Below are positions 34,173 through 43,220 of a stretch of DNA of 49,226 nucleotides, piece by piece. The notes beneath the pieces were generated by a model. That model worked only from the letters and a program-made list of their open reading frames with translations. It had not been told where the DNA came from and made no database searches. The position numbers and the translations under genes were made by a program. This DNA comes from a bacterium (GTDB taxonomy: Bacteria; CLD3; SB21). The stretch's first letter is position 1; each line of letters begins with the position of its first letter. Location: assembly GCA_016787925.1 (NCBI GenBank), contig JAEUSK010000047.1, positions 1 through 49,226 of the forward strand. The letters run 5' to 3'.

Positions 34173-35486
34173 ATGCGACCATCTGATATTCATTGTTCAA
34201 ACGGTATTTACATCGATAAGGAACTTCCGGGCGACAAATCGATCTCGCACCGTGCTGCAATCATTGCGGCGATCGCGGACGGAGAATCGGTTATACAAAA
34301 CTCGGCAACCGGCGATGATCTTGTATCAACTCTGCAATGTCTATCTCAATTAGGCGTGGAAATTGAAACCTCGGCGACGGAAATACGGGTTAAAGGTCAA
34401 GGGCTAAACGGGCTGCGAAAACCCGACCGCCACTTGGACTGCGGCAATTCAGGAACCACGGCGCGTTTATTGGCGGGCGTTCTTGCGGGACAACCATTTG
34501 AATCGGTTCTTATAGGCGATGAGTCGCTTTCCAGAAGACCGATGGGACGCATCGCGATTCCATTGAGACGGATGGGAGCCGGAATCAAAATATCTGACAA
34601 CGGGACACTGCCGATGACAATTTCCGGATCTACATTAATGGGATTAAGTCATACACTGGAAGTTGCAAGCGCGCAGGTAAAATCCTGTTTGCTCCTTGCC
34701 GGTCTATGTGCTGAAGGGGAGACCGCTATATTCGAAACAATTCCAACCCGTGACCATACGGAAAGGTTATTGCCCTTTATCCGGAAGGAGATTTTACATG
34801 ACGGGCATAAATTGACCGTTCATGGCAGATGTAGCATATCCCCGTTCAATCTGACCGTTCCGGGAGATTTTTCATCAGCGGCATTTCTCATTGCAGCGGG
34901 AATACTGATTCCCGATTCACATATTCGATTACGGCGCGTGGGATTAAATCCGACGCGCACCGGATTGTTGGATGTATTGGGAGAGATGGGAGCGCGTGTT
35001 ACGATAGAGAATCATGTTGAGGATGCTATTGAGCCGTATGGAGACCTAGTTGTTTCTTATCATGGCGAGACGCTGCAAGGATGTTTGCTGGATGAAAAAA
35101 TAATTCCAAGTCTTATTGATGAAATTCCGATTCTTGCGGTAATTGGAACCCGGACCAATTCGGGTTTAGAAATTAGATATGCATCTGAACTTCGATATAA
35201 AGAATGTGACCGCATCATGGCGCTTGTGTATAATTTACGTCAGATGGGAGCTGAAGTTGACGAATTTGAAGACGGTTTATTTGTTCATCCATCTTCTTTG
35301 AGGCCAGCTGGCATAAAGACATTCGGTGATCACAGGATTGCGATGGCCTTTGTCATTGCTGCAATGGCGGCTGGCGGCGTATCGACCATAGATGATAGCG
35401 AATGTATCGAAATCTCTTTCCCCGGGTTTATGAAGTATATGGGTATTGAACCAACTGAATGTCATCGGGAATTTTTATCGTGTTAA
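34173..35486 (+). CDS. aroA: 3-phosphoshikimate 1-carboxyvinyltransferase (EPSP synthase)
   Basis: A 437-residue enzyme of the shikimate pathway that transfers enolpyruvate from PEP to shikimate-3-phosphate. Motifs: LPGDKSISHRA (shikimate-3-P binding, near residue 18), LDCGNSGTTARLLAG (PEP site), RPMGRIAIPLRRMGA, SAQVKSCLLLAG, and FGDHRIAMAFVIAA near the C-terminus. Length is normal. ATG at 34173 is chosen; the TTG immediately before it would add only one residue. It sits 87 bp after the PHP gene and 37 bp before the oxidoreductase gene. No other aromatic genes are in the window. Confidence 0.95.
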   Translation: MRPSDIHCSNGIYIDKELPGDKSISHRAAIIAAIADGESVIQNSATGDDLVSTLQCLSQLGVEIETSATEIRVKGQGLNGLRKPDRHLDCGNSGTTARLLAGVLAGQPFESVLIGDESLSRRPMGRIAIPLRRMGAGIKISDNGTLPMTISGSTLMGLSHTLEVASAQVKSCLLLAGLCAEGETAIFETIPTRDHTERLLPFIRKEILHDGHKLTVHGRCSISPFNLTVPGDFSSAAFLIAAGILIPDSHIRLRRVGLNPTRTGLLDVLGEMGARVTIENHVEDAIEPYGDLVVSYHGETLQGCLLDEKIIPSLIDEIPILAVIGTRTNSGLEIRYASELRYKECDRIMALVYNLRQMGAEVDEFEDGLFVHPSSLRPAGIKTFGDHRIAMAFVIAAMAAGGVSTIDDSECIEISFPGFMKYMGIEPTECHREFLSC

Positions 35487-35523
35487 AAGTTTGAACAGAA
35501 TCCTGTAACATAGCGGAGGAATT

Positions 35524-36558
35524 ATGGCCAAGGAAAAAGCGAAAAATGGAAAAATAAGAGTTGGTGTTATTGGTTGCGGCGCCATTACGCAGATAATTCA
35601 TTTCCCTATTCTGTCTAAAATGGAAGACGTTGAGATTGTGGCCATTGCCGATATAGATAAAACCAAAGTTGCGGCGCTCGGAGAAAAATACCACATAGAA
35701 AACAATTTTACCGATCATGCCAAGCTGCTGGAACTGGATGATATTGACGCGGTACATATTTGCACGCCGAACAGTATGCATGCGGAGATGACCATTGATG
35801 CTTTAGCTGCCGGAAAACACGTGATGGTTGAAAAGCCTATTGCGCGCACGTACGAAGAAGCAAAAAGGATGGCAGATGAGGCTCGGAAACGTAAAATGAA
35901 ATTAATGGTTGGGATGAATCACCGATTCAGGCCGGATGCGATGATCCTGAAGAACTTTGTTAAAGGTAAAGAACTTGGAAAGATCTTTTATACAAAAGCG
36001 GGCTGGCTGCGCCGGCGCGGCAGTTGGAATGAAACCGAATGGGCGAAGAAAAAACAAATGGCCGGCGGCGGAGTGTTTATGGATCTTGGAATCCCGATGC
36101 TGGACCTGTCGTTATGGCTTATGGACAATCCAAAAGTGAAAAGCGTATATAGCGCTATGTACAATCATTATCAAAAAGAAGGTATTGAGGATTCGGCAAC
36201 AGTGTTGATTCGTTTTGAAAATGACGCGATTCTGAGTCTTGAAGTGAGCTGGACGCTCTTGATGGAAAATGATTTTATGTACACCAATTTATTCGGCACG
36301 TTAGGCGGGGCTTTGCTCAATCCGCTCCGGATTCACAAAGAAATGCACGGCAATTTAGTCAATGTGACGCCGACGAAGATGGAGCGTCCTGAAAATAATT
36401 ACAAAAAATCTTATGAATATGAAATAAAACATTTTGTCGAATGCGTCAAGCACGACCGGCCTGTATTATCCAGCGCGGATGAGGCGGCGGAGGTCATGCG
36501 TATTTCCGAGGCCATTTACCAGTCGGCCAGAGAGAAAAGAGAAATTGTAATGAAATAG
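35524..36558 (+). CDS. Gfo/Idh/MocA-family NAD(P)-dependent oxidoreductase
   Basis: A 344-residue sugar-type dehydrogenase. The N-terminal Rossmann motif is GVIGCGAITQIIHFP (about 14-28), and the family EKP motif is VEKPIARTYEEAKRM (about 102-116). The C-terminal alpha/beta domain begins at MNHRFRP and includes GGGVFMDLGIPMLDLSLWLM, in which Asp and nearby residues line the active site. Substrate is unknown; family members oxidise inositol, glucose-6-P, or nucleotide sugars. GCGGAGGAATT precedes ATG. It converges on the CNNM-type gene with a 10-bp gap. Confidence 0.9.
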   Translation: MAKEKAKNGKIRVGVIGCGAITQIIHFPILSKMEDVEIVAIADIDKTKVAALGEKYHIENNFTDHAKLLELDDIDAVHICTPNSMHAEMTIDALAAGKHVMVEKPIARTYEEAKRMADEARKRKMKLMVGMNHRFRPDAMILKNFVKGKELGKIFYTKAGWLRRRGSWNETEWAKKKQMAGGGVFMDLGIPMLDLSLWLMDNPKVKSVYSAMYNHYQKEGIEDSATVLIRFENDAILSLEVSWTLLMENDFMYTNLFGTLGGALLNPLRIHKEMHGNLVNVTPTKMERPENNYKKSYEYEIKHFVECVKHDRPVLSSADEAAEVMRISEAIYQSAREKREIVMK

Positions 36559-36568
36559 GATCCAAGCA

Positions 36569-37861
36569 TCAGGATTTATTTAGTCGAACAATCCTGACTT
36601 GCTGAATTTGTTTCGGCGACTTTTTGGTTATTTTGAATAAAATATTGCCGTGCCATATTTCCTCGGATAAATTTGGAATATGGCCGGCTTTTTCATTTAA
36701 AAAACCCGCCAGTGTTTCATAATCCCTATCGGCAGGAATATCCGAATGAAACTGATCATTGAACGCGTCTATACGCATTTTTGCGTCTACGGTGAAGCTT
36801 CCATCCGCGTGAGCTTCGAACTCTTTCTTTTCATCGTCGTATTCATCCTGAATTTGCCCCACAATTTTCTCCAGAATATTTTCAAGAGTGATGAGCCCGC
36901 TCGTCCCGCCAAATTCATCAATCACTATACCGATGTGAATCTTTTGCAGTTGAAAATCGTGCATCAGCCGGCTAATACTCGTTGTTTCCGGCGCAAAATA
37001 GACCGGCCTTAAGATTTTTGTAAGATCATGTTCACTTGACCTGTCAATTTTGAAAAGGTCTTTGACATATAGAATGCCGATCAACGTATCAACCGTTTCC
37101 CTGAAAACGGGGATACGGGTAAAGCCGCTGTCTACAGCCATCTTGAAGTTCTCATCAAAACTGCGATCTATGTCCAGAGCAAACATCTGAGTGCGGGGCA
37201 CCATGATTTCCTTGACGGTGGTCTCAGTAAAATCAAAAATATTCTCAATTAGTTTAAACTCCGTTGCATCAATCACTCCGCTTTTGCGCCCATCGGCTAT
37301 TAGTAATCGGATTTCCGCTTCAGAGTGGCTTAGTTCGTGCTCTCCGACAGGCTGTATCCCAATGACGCGCAACATTAGATTGGCGCTGCCATTTAAGAAA
37401 AAAATAAACGGCTTGAAGATAATATAGAAAACGCGTAACGGATAGGAGACCCAAAGAGTTGTTGCTTTCGGGTATTGAATGGCTGCGGACTTGGGCGCGA
37501 GTTCTCCCAGGGTGATGTGCATAAATGTTATAACCGAAAATCCGATGACAAATGAGACGGCATGAATAATCTGCGGATTGACAATTCCAAAAAAATCGAT
37601 CAATGGCGCAATCATGCGCGAAATCGCCGGTTCACCGAACCATCCAAGGCCGATGCTGGCGATAGTAATCCCAAGCTGTGTTGCCGATAAATAGGCGTCA
37701 AGATGGGTAATCACTTCTTTTGCAATTTTAGCCCTGGCGTTTTTTTCATGTAACATCGTTTCTATTTGCGTGGACCGGACTTTTACAATTGCAAATTCTG
37801 CAGCTACAAAAAAGCCGTTTGCCAGAACGAGGAGAAAAATTGCAAACATTTCAAAAACCAC
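36569..37861 (-). CDS. CNNM/HlyC-CorC family membrane protein (DUF21-CBS-CBS-CorC_HlyC)
   Basis: A 430-residue protein. DUF21 (about 1-195) has three to four transmembrane helices including GFFVAAEFAIVKVR and ATQLGITIASIGLGWFGEPA. It is followed by two CBS motifs (about 210-330; MVPRTQMFALD, IPVFRETVDTLIGILYVKDLF, IDEFGGTSGLITLENILEKIVG) and a C-terminal CorC_HlyC domain (about 345-430). The family is linked to magnesium/cobalt efflux or homeostasis; older hemolysin annotations are misleading. The start is GTG at 37861, with AAGGAG four bases upstream. A terminator separates it from the aldehyde dehydrogenase gene. Confidence 0.92.
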   Translation of the reverse strand: MVFEMFAIFLLVLANGFFVAAEFAIVKVRSTQIETMLHEKNARAKIAKEVITHLDAYLSATQLGITIASIGLGWFGEPAISRMIAPLIDFFGIVNPQIIHAVSFVIGFSVITFMHITLGELAPKSAAIQYPKATTLWVSYPLRVFYIIFKPFIFFLNGSANLMLRVIGIQPVGEHELSHSEAEIRLLIADGRKSGVIDATEFKLIENIFDFTETTVKEIMVPRTQMFALDIDRSFDENFKMAVDSGFTRIPVFRETVDTLIGILYVKDLFKIDRSSEHDLTKILRPVYFAPETTSISRLMHDFQLQKIHIGIVIDEFGGTSGLITLENILEKIVGQIQDEYDDEKKEFEAHADGSFTVDAKMRIDAFNDQFHSDIPADRDYETLAGFLNEKAGHIPNLSEEIWHGNILFKITKKSPKQIQQVRIVRLNKS

Positions 37862-37875
37862 GTGACTCCTTGAAT

Positions 37876-37918
37876 AAATAAAAAGAAAAGGTAATTCTGC
37901 AGACGAGCGGAATTACCT
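37876..37918 (-). terminator. Rho-independent terminator after the aldehyde dehydrogenase gene
   Basis: On the minus strand AGGTAATTC and GAATTACCT (37889-37918) form a 9-bp stem with a 12-nt loop, followed by TTTCTTTTTATT. It lies 29 bp past the dehydrogenase stop and just before the CNNM ribosome site. Confidence 0.8.
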
Positions 37919-37946
37919 CTAAAATATGTTGATGCGGCAGACGACG

Positions 37947-39506
37947 CTATTTTCTACTCTTGATAAATTCATCCACAATTCTGTCGATTTCTGTTTCTTT
38001 TAATGCTGATGAACCATAGGTGCGTTCCCCTGAACCTGACGGAATCCGCATTTCCGATTTTTGCTTTTTGGGGCGTGAGTCAAAGGCCGGCTGTTCGTAT
38101 TTAGCGTCGGCACCTGAAGACTCGTTTGGCGAAGCGGCCGTTTGGTTTACCAGTGTCGACCTGAACGGACGAATTTCAAACGCCAACCTCTTGACATTGA
38201 TCAAGTGCGTTGGCATGATGTTGTCCGTAGTGATTGATCCTCCGAGTGTTCCGGGTCCCAGCGTCATCGACGGCGCAAGCCCTGTTGTGTATCCAACCGC
38301 TCCCAGTGTCGAGACCGTATTTACGCAAATACGAAAGGCCGGTTTTTCGAGGCCAAAACGCATGATCACATCATGATCGTTGGAGTGAATAGACATCGTG
38401 TGCCCAATACCGCCAAAGTTCAGGATTTTAACCGCGAGATCGCATCCGGCTTCCCAGCCGTCCACATAAAATAAGGACAAAACCGGGGACAATTTTTCTG
38501 CGGACAACGGTTCCTGTTTACCAACTTCCTTACATGGCGCAACAAGTATCGTTGTATTTGCAGGAACGGAAAACCCGGCTTTCTCTGCAATGACAGATGC
38601 CGGCATGCCGATAATTTCCGTATTGAGTCTTCCTCGGCCAAACATGAGTTTTTCCAGTTTAGTTTTTTCGTCATCTGAACAGAGGTGCGCGCGATTATTC
38701 TTTAATTCCGCCAATGCCTGTTCTTTCAGAGAGATATCCACGATCATGGAATTTTCGGACGAGCAAAGAAGTCCGTAATCAAAACATTTACCGGCAACGA
38801 TATCCGCCACGGCTTTCTTGACATTTGCCGTTTTTTCAATAAATGCCGGCGCGTTGCCGGATCCTACCCCGTAGGCGGGTTTTCCGGAGCTGTATGCCGC
38901 ATGAACAATTCCGTGGCCGCCCGTGGCAAGTATCACGGCAATTTCGGGACACTGCATCAGCGCCTGAGTCCCCTCGATCGTCGGCGTTTGTATACAGCCG
39001 ACCAGTCCTTTTGGAGCGCCGTGTTTTTCCGCCGCCTTTCTGAGAATTTCAGCCGCCTCGAACGTACACTTTGCTGCCCGCGGGTGAGGCGCGACAGCGA
39101 CGCCGTTACCGGCTTTGAGCGAGATCAGTATTTTATACATCACAGTTGACGTCGGGTTGGTCGTCGGAATGATAGCGGCAACGACACCCATCGGCCAGCC
39201 GATTTCATAAATTTTTTTCTTTTCGTCGTGGCGGATAACGCCGACGGTTTTCATATCCTTGATATAGTCGTATACATCTCTTGTGCCAAACTGATTCTTG
39301 ACAATCTTGTCCTCATAACGGCCCATACGTGTTTCTTCATATGCCAATTTTGCAAGACGTTCGGCGGCTTCAAATCCTGCATCCGCCATTGCTTTGACAA
39401 TTGCGTCAACCTGAGTTTGTGAGAACTTCGCAAACTCTTTTTGAGCGGCGGCTGCTAAACGCGCCACGTCGCGAGCTTCCTGCACTGAAATAAGATCTTT
39501 GTCCAT
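37947..39506 (-). CDS. CoA-acylating aldehyde dehydrogenase (EutE/AdhE-N type) with C-terminal extension
   Basis: A 519-residue enzyme interconverting an aldehyde, CoA and NAD+ with acyl-CoA. The catalytic Cys248 is in FDYGLLCSSEN, as in AdhE and EutE aldehyde domains. Also present are VVAAIIPTTNPTS (109-121), VAPHPRAAKCT, and LGPGTLGGSITTDNIMPTHLIN near residue 420. The dehydrogenase domain ends near 445. A tail of about 74 residues follows: a Ser/Pro/Lys-rich linker, then an amphipathic helix (last 18 residues, ALKETEIDRIVDEFIKSRK). This resembles encapsulation peptides of bacterial microcompartments, but no shell gene is in view. ATG at 39506 is preferred over TTG at 39542. AdhE is excluded because the alcohol dehydrogenase half is missing. 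Confidence 0.88.
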   Translation of the reverse strand: MDKDLISVQEARDVARLAAAAQKEFAKFSQTQVDAIVKAMADAGFEAAERLAKLAYEETRMGRYEDKIVKNQFGTRDVYDYIKDMKTVGVIRHDEKKKIYEIGWPMGVVAAIIPTTNPTSTVMYKILISLKAGNGVAVAPHPRAAKCTFEAAEILRKAAEKHGAPKGLVGCIQTPTIEGTQALMQCPEIAVILATGGHGIVHAAYSSGKPAYGVGSGNAPAFIEKTANVKKAVADIVAGKCFDYGLLCSSENSMIVDISLKEQALAELKNNRAHLCSDDEKTKLEKLMFGRGRLNTEIIGMPASVIAEKAGFSVPANTTILVAPCKEVGKQEPLSAEKLSPVLSLFYVDGWEAGCDLAVKILNFGGIGHTMSIHSNDHDVIMRFGLEKPAFRICVNTVSTLGAVGYTTGLAPSMTLGPGTLGGSITTDNIMPTHLINVKRLAFEIRPFRSTLVNQTAASPNESSGADAKYEQPAFDSRPKKQKSEMRIPSGSGERTYGSSALKETEIDRIVDEFIKSRK

Positions 39507-39702
39507 AAAGCATATCGTTCGAGTTGTTTCGATAGAAATCAATTAAAAAAAATATAGAGATTATAGAAACGACTTTCAAGGAATATGTACCAAAAATAAT
39601 GAATAGTCCTTGATAAAATGTGAAGACTTCCAACAGCGACCGCAAAGAACAAGAAAAGTCCAATCCGCTGCCGGACTGAACTTTCATTGCCTTCGAAAGG
39701 AA

Positions 39703-39858
39703 TTATTTCAGAGCGGCATCAATTTGAGCGGCAGTACAAAAACCTTTAGCCACTAAAACTTCGCCTATTTTTTTACCGCTGGCGGCCTGATCCTTCAAAG
39801 CTTCATCAAGCTGTGCCTGCGTAATGACGCCCTGACTGACTAATTTGTCACCTAACAT
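39703..39858 (-). CDS. 51-residue MshEN/GspE-N-like mini-protein
   Basis: A short gene of 51 codons beginning MLGDKLVSQGVITQAQLDEAL and containing SGKKIGEVLVAKGF, then AAQIDAAL. This is the signature helical pair of the T2SS/pilus ATPase N-terminal (MshEN/GspE-N) domain: LGxxLvxxgxIxxxQLxxAL followed by xxGxxLGExLvxxGxx. In larger proteins that fold binds cyclic di-GMP or acts as a docking domain. AAGGAA lies eight bases before the ATG. There is no ATPase domain, signal peptide or membrane segment. It stands alone between the fadB-like terminator and the aldehyde dehydrogenase gene. Coding is supported by the family match and ribosome site. Confidence 0.75.
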   Translation of the reverse strand: MLGDKLVSQGVITQAQLDEALKDQAASGKKIGEVLVAKGFCTAAQIDAALK

Positions 39859-39928
39859 GTTTTTGTTCCTTTCTTGGTGTAATTATGTGAATAACCGCTA
39901 ATTCAATAAGTTATCAAGATACCGGTAT

Positions 39929-39952
39929 TAAAAAAACGGAGCCCATTGCTCC
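39929..39952 (-). terminator. Rho-independent terminator after the FadB-like gene
   Basis: On the minus strand GGAGC-AATGG-GCTCC is followed directly by GTTTTTTT. It begins 6 bp beyond the stop at 39958 and separates that transcript from the mini-protein gene. Confidence 0.8.
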
Positions 39953-39957
39953 TACCG

Positions 39958-42093
39958 CTAGTTATAGAACTTCTTGCCTGATTTCTTCATGTCAAGAAGG
40001 AAATCGCACGGTTTAAATCTGGCGCCGAATTTTTGCGTATAGGTTTCCAGAACATTAACTATTTTTTCAATTCCTTCCGAATCGGCATACCTCATCAGGC
40101 CGCCGCGGAATGGAGGGAAACCCGTTCCGAAAATCATTCCGATTTCAATGTCGTCTACCGAATTGACTATCCCTTCCGCAAGGCACATGGCGGCTTCGTT
40201 GATCATGGGATAGGTCATGCGTTGCACCATTTCTTCTTTGCTGACGGAACCGTCGCCTTTAATATCAATGAGTGCATATACTTTTTCATCAACCACGGCG
40301 CGTTTGTCGCCATGTATATAAAAACCCAACTTTCCTTTCTTTCCGAGCCGTTTATCGGCATTGAGTTTTTCAAGCGCATGGGAGCCTTGCACACGCGCGC
40401 CGAATGCGTTTTCGAAAATTTTTCCGACTTTATAGGCGACGTCAATTCCGACTTCGTCGATCAGCAGGGCCGGCCCCATCGGCATGCCGAAATCCGTCAT
40501 GACCTTATCCATCGCTTCTATTTTTACACCCTCTTCGAGCAAAAAGCCGGCTTCATTCAGATACGGCATTAAAAGGCGGTTAACTAGAAATCCGGCTCCG
40601 TCATTTACAACGATCGGTGTTTTGCCTAATTTCTTGGAAAACGAATATATCGCCGCTACGGAACGGTCGGACGTTTTCTTGCCGCGGATAATTTCCACGA
40701 GCGGCATACGATGAACCGGGTTAAAGAAATGCATACCGACGAAATTCTCAGGTCTCTTGTAAGCCGTGGCCATTTCTGTTATTGATAATGACGACGTATT
40801 GGAAGCTACGATGCATTCGTCGTTAACATGTTTTGATATTTCGGCGATCACTTGTTTCTTGATGTCCATGTTTTCTACAATCGCTTCGACGATAAGTTCA
40901 GTTCTTCCGAATCCTTGATAATCCAAAGTGCCGGTAATATACGCCATTTTTCTTTTCAGTTGCATTTTGGTTAGGCGCCGTTGTTTCAATTTTCGTTCGT
41001 ATAACTTTCTTGATGCATCTAAGCCTAAGCCGATGGCCTGATGATTGATATCCTTCAGGCGCACTTCTACATTATTATCCGAAAACAGATATGCAATACC
41101 GCCGCCCATGACGCCTGCGCCCAAAACGCCGGAGTAACGTATCTGCGGTACAGTAATTTTTTTATCGGCGACGCCCGTGCTCTTTTTGATATCTTCCGTG
41201 AGGCGGAAAATTCGGATGAGATTTTTCGAAATGGGCGTTACGATCATTTCACCCAGGTATTTTGCTTCGATCTTCAAGCCTTCATCGAGGGGTTTTGAAA
41301 AACCTTCCTTAACTGACTGCAAGGCGCGCAGCGGCGCCGGGTAATGTCCCTTAGTTTCTTTCAGCACACTTTTTCTTGCCTGACTGTATATTATGCCTTT
41401 CCCGACGGTTTCCAATAGAACATTAACCAGGCCTTTAACTTTTCTGCGTTCGGTATACTTTTTCGACTTGCCGTTGAGAATTTCCGTAACGAATTCTTGT
41501 GCGTATTTTTCGTAAAAGTTTGCCGGTATGACCTTATCAACCATGCAAGTTTTATAGGCACGTACGGCATCCAATGTTTTCCCTGACAGAATAAGAGGTA
41601 AGGATCGCTGCAAACCGATCAATCGCGGCAAACGTTGGGTTCCTCCAAAACCGGGTATAATGCCGAGCATGACTTCGGGTAACCCGATTTTTGTTTTAGG
41701 ACTGTCTGTCGCAAGCCGGTAATGACAGGCAAGCGAGAGTTCGGTTCCGCCTCCCATACATGCGCCGTCGATGACACAGACGACAGGGAAGGGCAGCTTT
41801 TCCAGCTTACTGAAAATCGCCTGCCCGGCGGCGGCGCCTTGCTCGCCTAATTTGGCATCAGTGATGTTCTTGATCTCATCGATGTCTGCCCCAACAATAA
41901 AAATACCGTCTTTTGCGCTCGAAATAATACATGCTTTAATGGTTGAAGCATTATTATTCATCCAATCGATCGCGCGATTCAGTGACTCCATGACAGGCGT
42001 GGAGAGTTTATTAAATTTTTCATTCGGGAAATCAAAAACCAGATAAGCAACCTGGTCTCTGACGCTGAGCGTGAGTCCAAAATATGTTTCCAT
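39958..42093 (-). CDS. Bifunctional enoyl-CoA hydratase / 3-hydroxyacyl-CoA dehydrogenase (FadB/FadJ type)
   Basis: A 711-residue fatty-acid beta-oxidation enzyme. The N-terminal crotonase domain (1-190) has [26 protein letters not shown] and [21 protein letters not shown] with both catalytic glutamates. The NAD-binding 3-hydroxyacyl-CoA dehydrogenase domain starts near residue 322 ([17 protein letters not shown]) and contains SNTSSLSI and [17 protein letters not shown] with the catalytic His. Two C-terminal HAD domains follow (about 500-600 and 620-705). It should carry out the hydration and second oxidation steps. No thiolase or acyl-CoA dehydrogenase is adjacent. The upstream gap of 137 bp to moxR probably holds its promoter. 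Confidence 0.95.
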   Translation of the reverse strand: METYFGLTLSVRDQVAYLVFDFPNEKFNKLSTPVMESLNRAIDWMNNNASTIKACIISSAKDGIFIVGADIDEIKNITDAKLGEQGAAAGQAIFSKLEKLPFPVVCVIDGACMGGGTELSLACHYRLATDSPKTKIGLPEVMLGIIPGFGGTQRLPRLIGLQRSLPLILSGKTLDAVRAYKTCMVDKVIPANFYEKYAQEFVTEILNGKSKKYTERRKVKGLVNVLLETVGKGIIYSQARKSVLKETKGHYPAPLRALQSVKEGFSKPLDEGLKIEAKYLGEMIVTPISKNLIRIFRLTEDIKKSTGVADKKITVPQIRYSGVLGAGVMGGGIAYLFSDNNVEVRLKDINHQAIGLGLDASRKLYERKLKQRRLTKMQLKRKMAYITGTLDYQGFGRTELIVEAIVENMDIKKQVIAEISKHVNDECIVASNTSSLSITEMATAYKRPENFVGMHFFNPVHRMPLVEIIRGKKTSDRSVAAIYSFSKKLGKTPIVVNDGAGFLVNRLLMPYLNEAGFLLEEGVKIEAMDKVMTDFGMPMGPALLIDEVGIDVAYKVGKIFENAFGARVQGSHALEKLNADKRLGKKGKLGFYIHGDKRAVVDEKVYALIDIKGDGSVSKEEMVQRMTYPMINEAAMCLAEGIVNSVDDIEIGMIFGTGFPPFRGGLMRYADSEGIEKIVNVLETYTQKFGARFKPCDFLLDMKKSGKKFYN

Positions 42094-42230
42094 AGGAACC
42101 TGTTAGATTTTTGTGAAATTAATTGCCAAAAATTCAATAAACCTAAAATGCTAAATAAGAATAAAAAAGTGTTTGTCCATCATCATTGACTTCTTTACAT
42201 CATTTTTCAGTTTACTGATTCTTGATTTAG

Positions 42231-43217
42231 TTAAGGCACTTCTATCTTATTAATGATCTGAGTCACAACTTCTTCACTTGTCAGCTCCTCTGCCTCGGCC
42301 TCATACGTGAGAATAACCCTGTGTCGAAAAACTTCCATGGCGATCGCGCGAACGTCCTCCGGAATGACATATCCGCGGCGTTTGATGAACGCGTATGCTT
42401 TGGATGCAAGAATCAGATTGATTGATGCGCGCGGCGAGGCTCCGAATGAGATCAGGGGTTTAAGTTCCGGTAATCCGTATTTTTCTGGCTGACGCGTCGC
42501 AAAAACCAAATCGACAATATAGTTTTCAATCTTTTCATCCAGATAAATATCATTAACCGTTTTACGGGCCTGCAGGATCTGCTGAGGATTTATCACGGCG
42601 TTGACACCCGTCGTTCCTGTTGTTTTTGCCATGCGCCGGATGATCTCGAGTTCTTCTTCGCGTGAGGGATAACCGATCTTAAGTTTAAGCATAAATCGAT
42701 CCACCTGCGCTTCCGGCAAAGGGTAGGTTCCTTCCTGCTCAATCGGATTCTGCGTAGCCAGAACGAGAAACGGTTCATCCAGCTTATGCGTTGTATCGCT
42801 GATAGTAACTTGCCTTTCCTGCATCGCCTCGAGCAGAGCGCTTTGAACCTTGGCGGGAGAACGGTTGATTTCATCGGCCAGAATCAGATTAGAAAAAATC
42901 GGGCCTTTTCGCGTGAAAAAATTGCCCTCTTTTTGGTTGTAGATTAATGTCCCGAGAAGGTCCGCCGGCAAGAGGTCGGGCGTAAACTGGATACGCTGAA
43001 ATTTGGTCTGCACGGTTTCCGCCAGCGTTTTGATTGCCAACGTCTTAGCCAATCCGGGCACGCCTTCCAGCAACACATGTCCGTTGGAAAATAGCGCGAC
43101 CATCAACCGTTCAACCATATACTTTTGACCGACAATGACGCGCCCGATTTCCTTGATGATGCCGTCAACAAAAGCGCTCTCGAGGTGAATTCGTTCATTG
43201 AGTTCACGAATGTCCAT
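42231..43217 (-). CDS. MoxR-family AAA+ ATPase
   Basis: A 328-residue AAA+ protein. Walker A is GVPGLAKTLAIKTLA (about 55-69), Walker B is NLILADEINRSPAKVQSALLEAMQERQVT, sensor 1 is LATQNPIEQEGTYPLPEAQVDRFMLKL, and the C-terminal lid is ASPRASINLILASKAYA. MoxR proteins act as chaperones that mature or insert metal into partner proteins, usually with VWA and DUF58 partners. Here neither follows; the downstream gene is FadB-like. The ribosome site GGAG lies in the last codons of the upstream phosphatase gene, 3 bp away, indicating translational coupling. Confidence 0.93.
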   Translation of the reverse strand: MDIRELNERIHLESAFVDGIIKEIGRVIVGQKYMVERLMVALFSNGHVLLEGVPGLAKTLAIKTLAETVQTKFQRIQFTPDLLPADLLGTLIYNQKEGNFFTRKGPIFSNLILADEINRSPAKVQSALLEAMQERQVTISDTTHKLDEPFLVLATQNPIEQEGTYPLPEAQVDRFMLKLKIGYPSREEELEIIRRMAKTTGTTGVNAVINPQQILQARKTVNDIYLDEKIENYIVDLVFATRQPEKYGLPELKPLISFGASPRASINLILASKAYAFIKRRGYVIPEDVRAIAMEVFRHRVILTYEAEAEELTSEEVVTQIINKIEVP

Positions 43218-43220
43218 AAT

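Noticed and set aside
36569-37861. Annotation as a hemolysin
   Set aside because: DUF21-CBS-CorC_HlyC proteins are ion-homeostasis membrane proteins. The hemolysin name is historical and unsupported here.
39507-39542. TTG start for the aldehyde dehydrogenase, 12 codons longer
   Set aside because: No ribosome site precedes the TTG and the extra residues are not family-like. The ATG at 39506 gives MDKDLISVQEARDV, a typical beginning.
39406-39687. 93-codon minus-strand frame MKVQSGSGLDFSC... upstream of the aldehyde dehydrogenase
   Set aside because: It overlaps the first part of the dehydrogenase gene in another frame and shows no recognisable family. Treated as a shadow.
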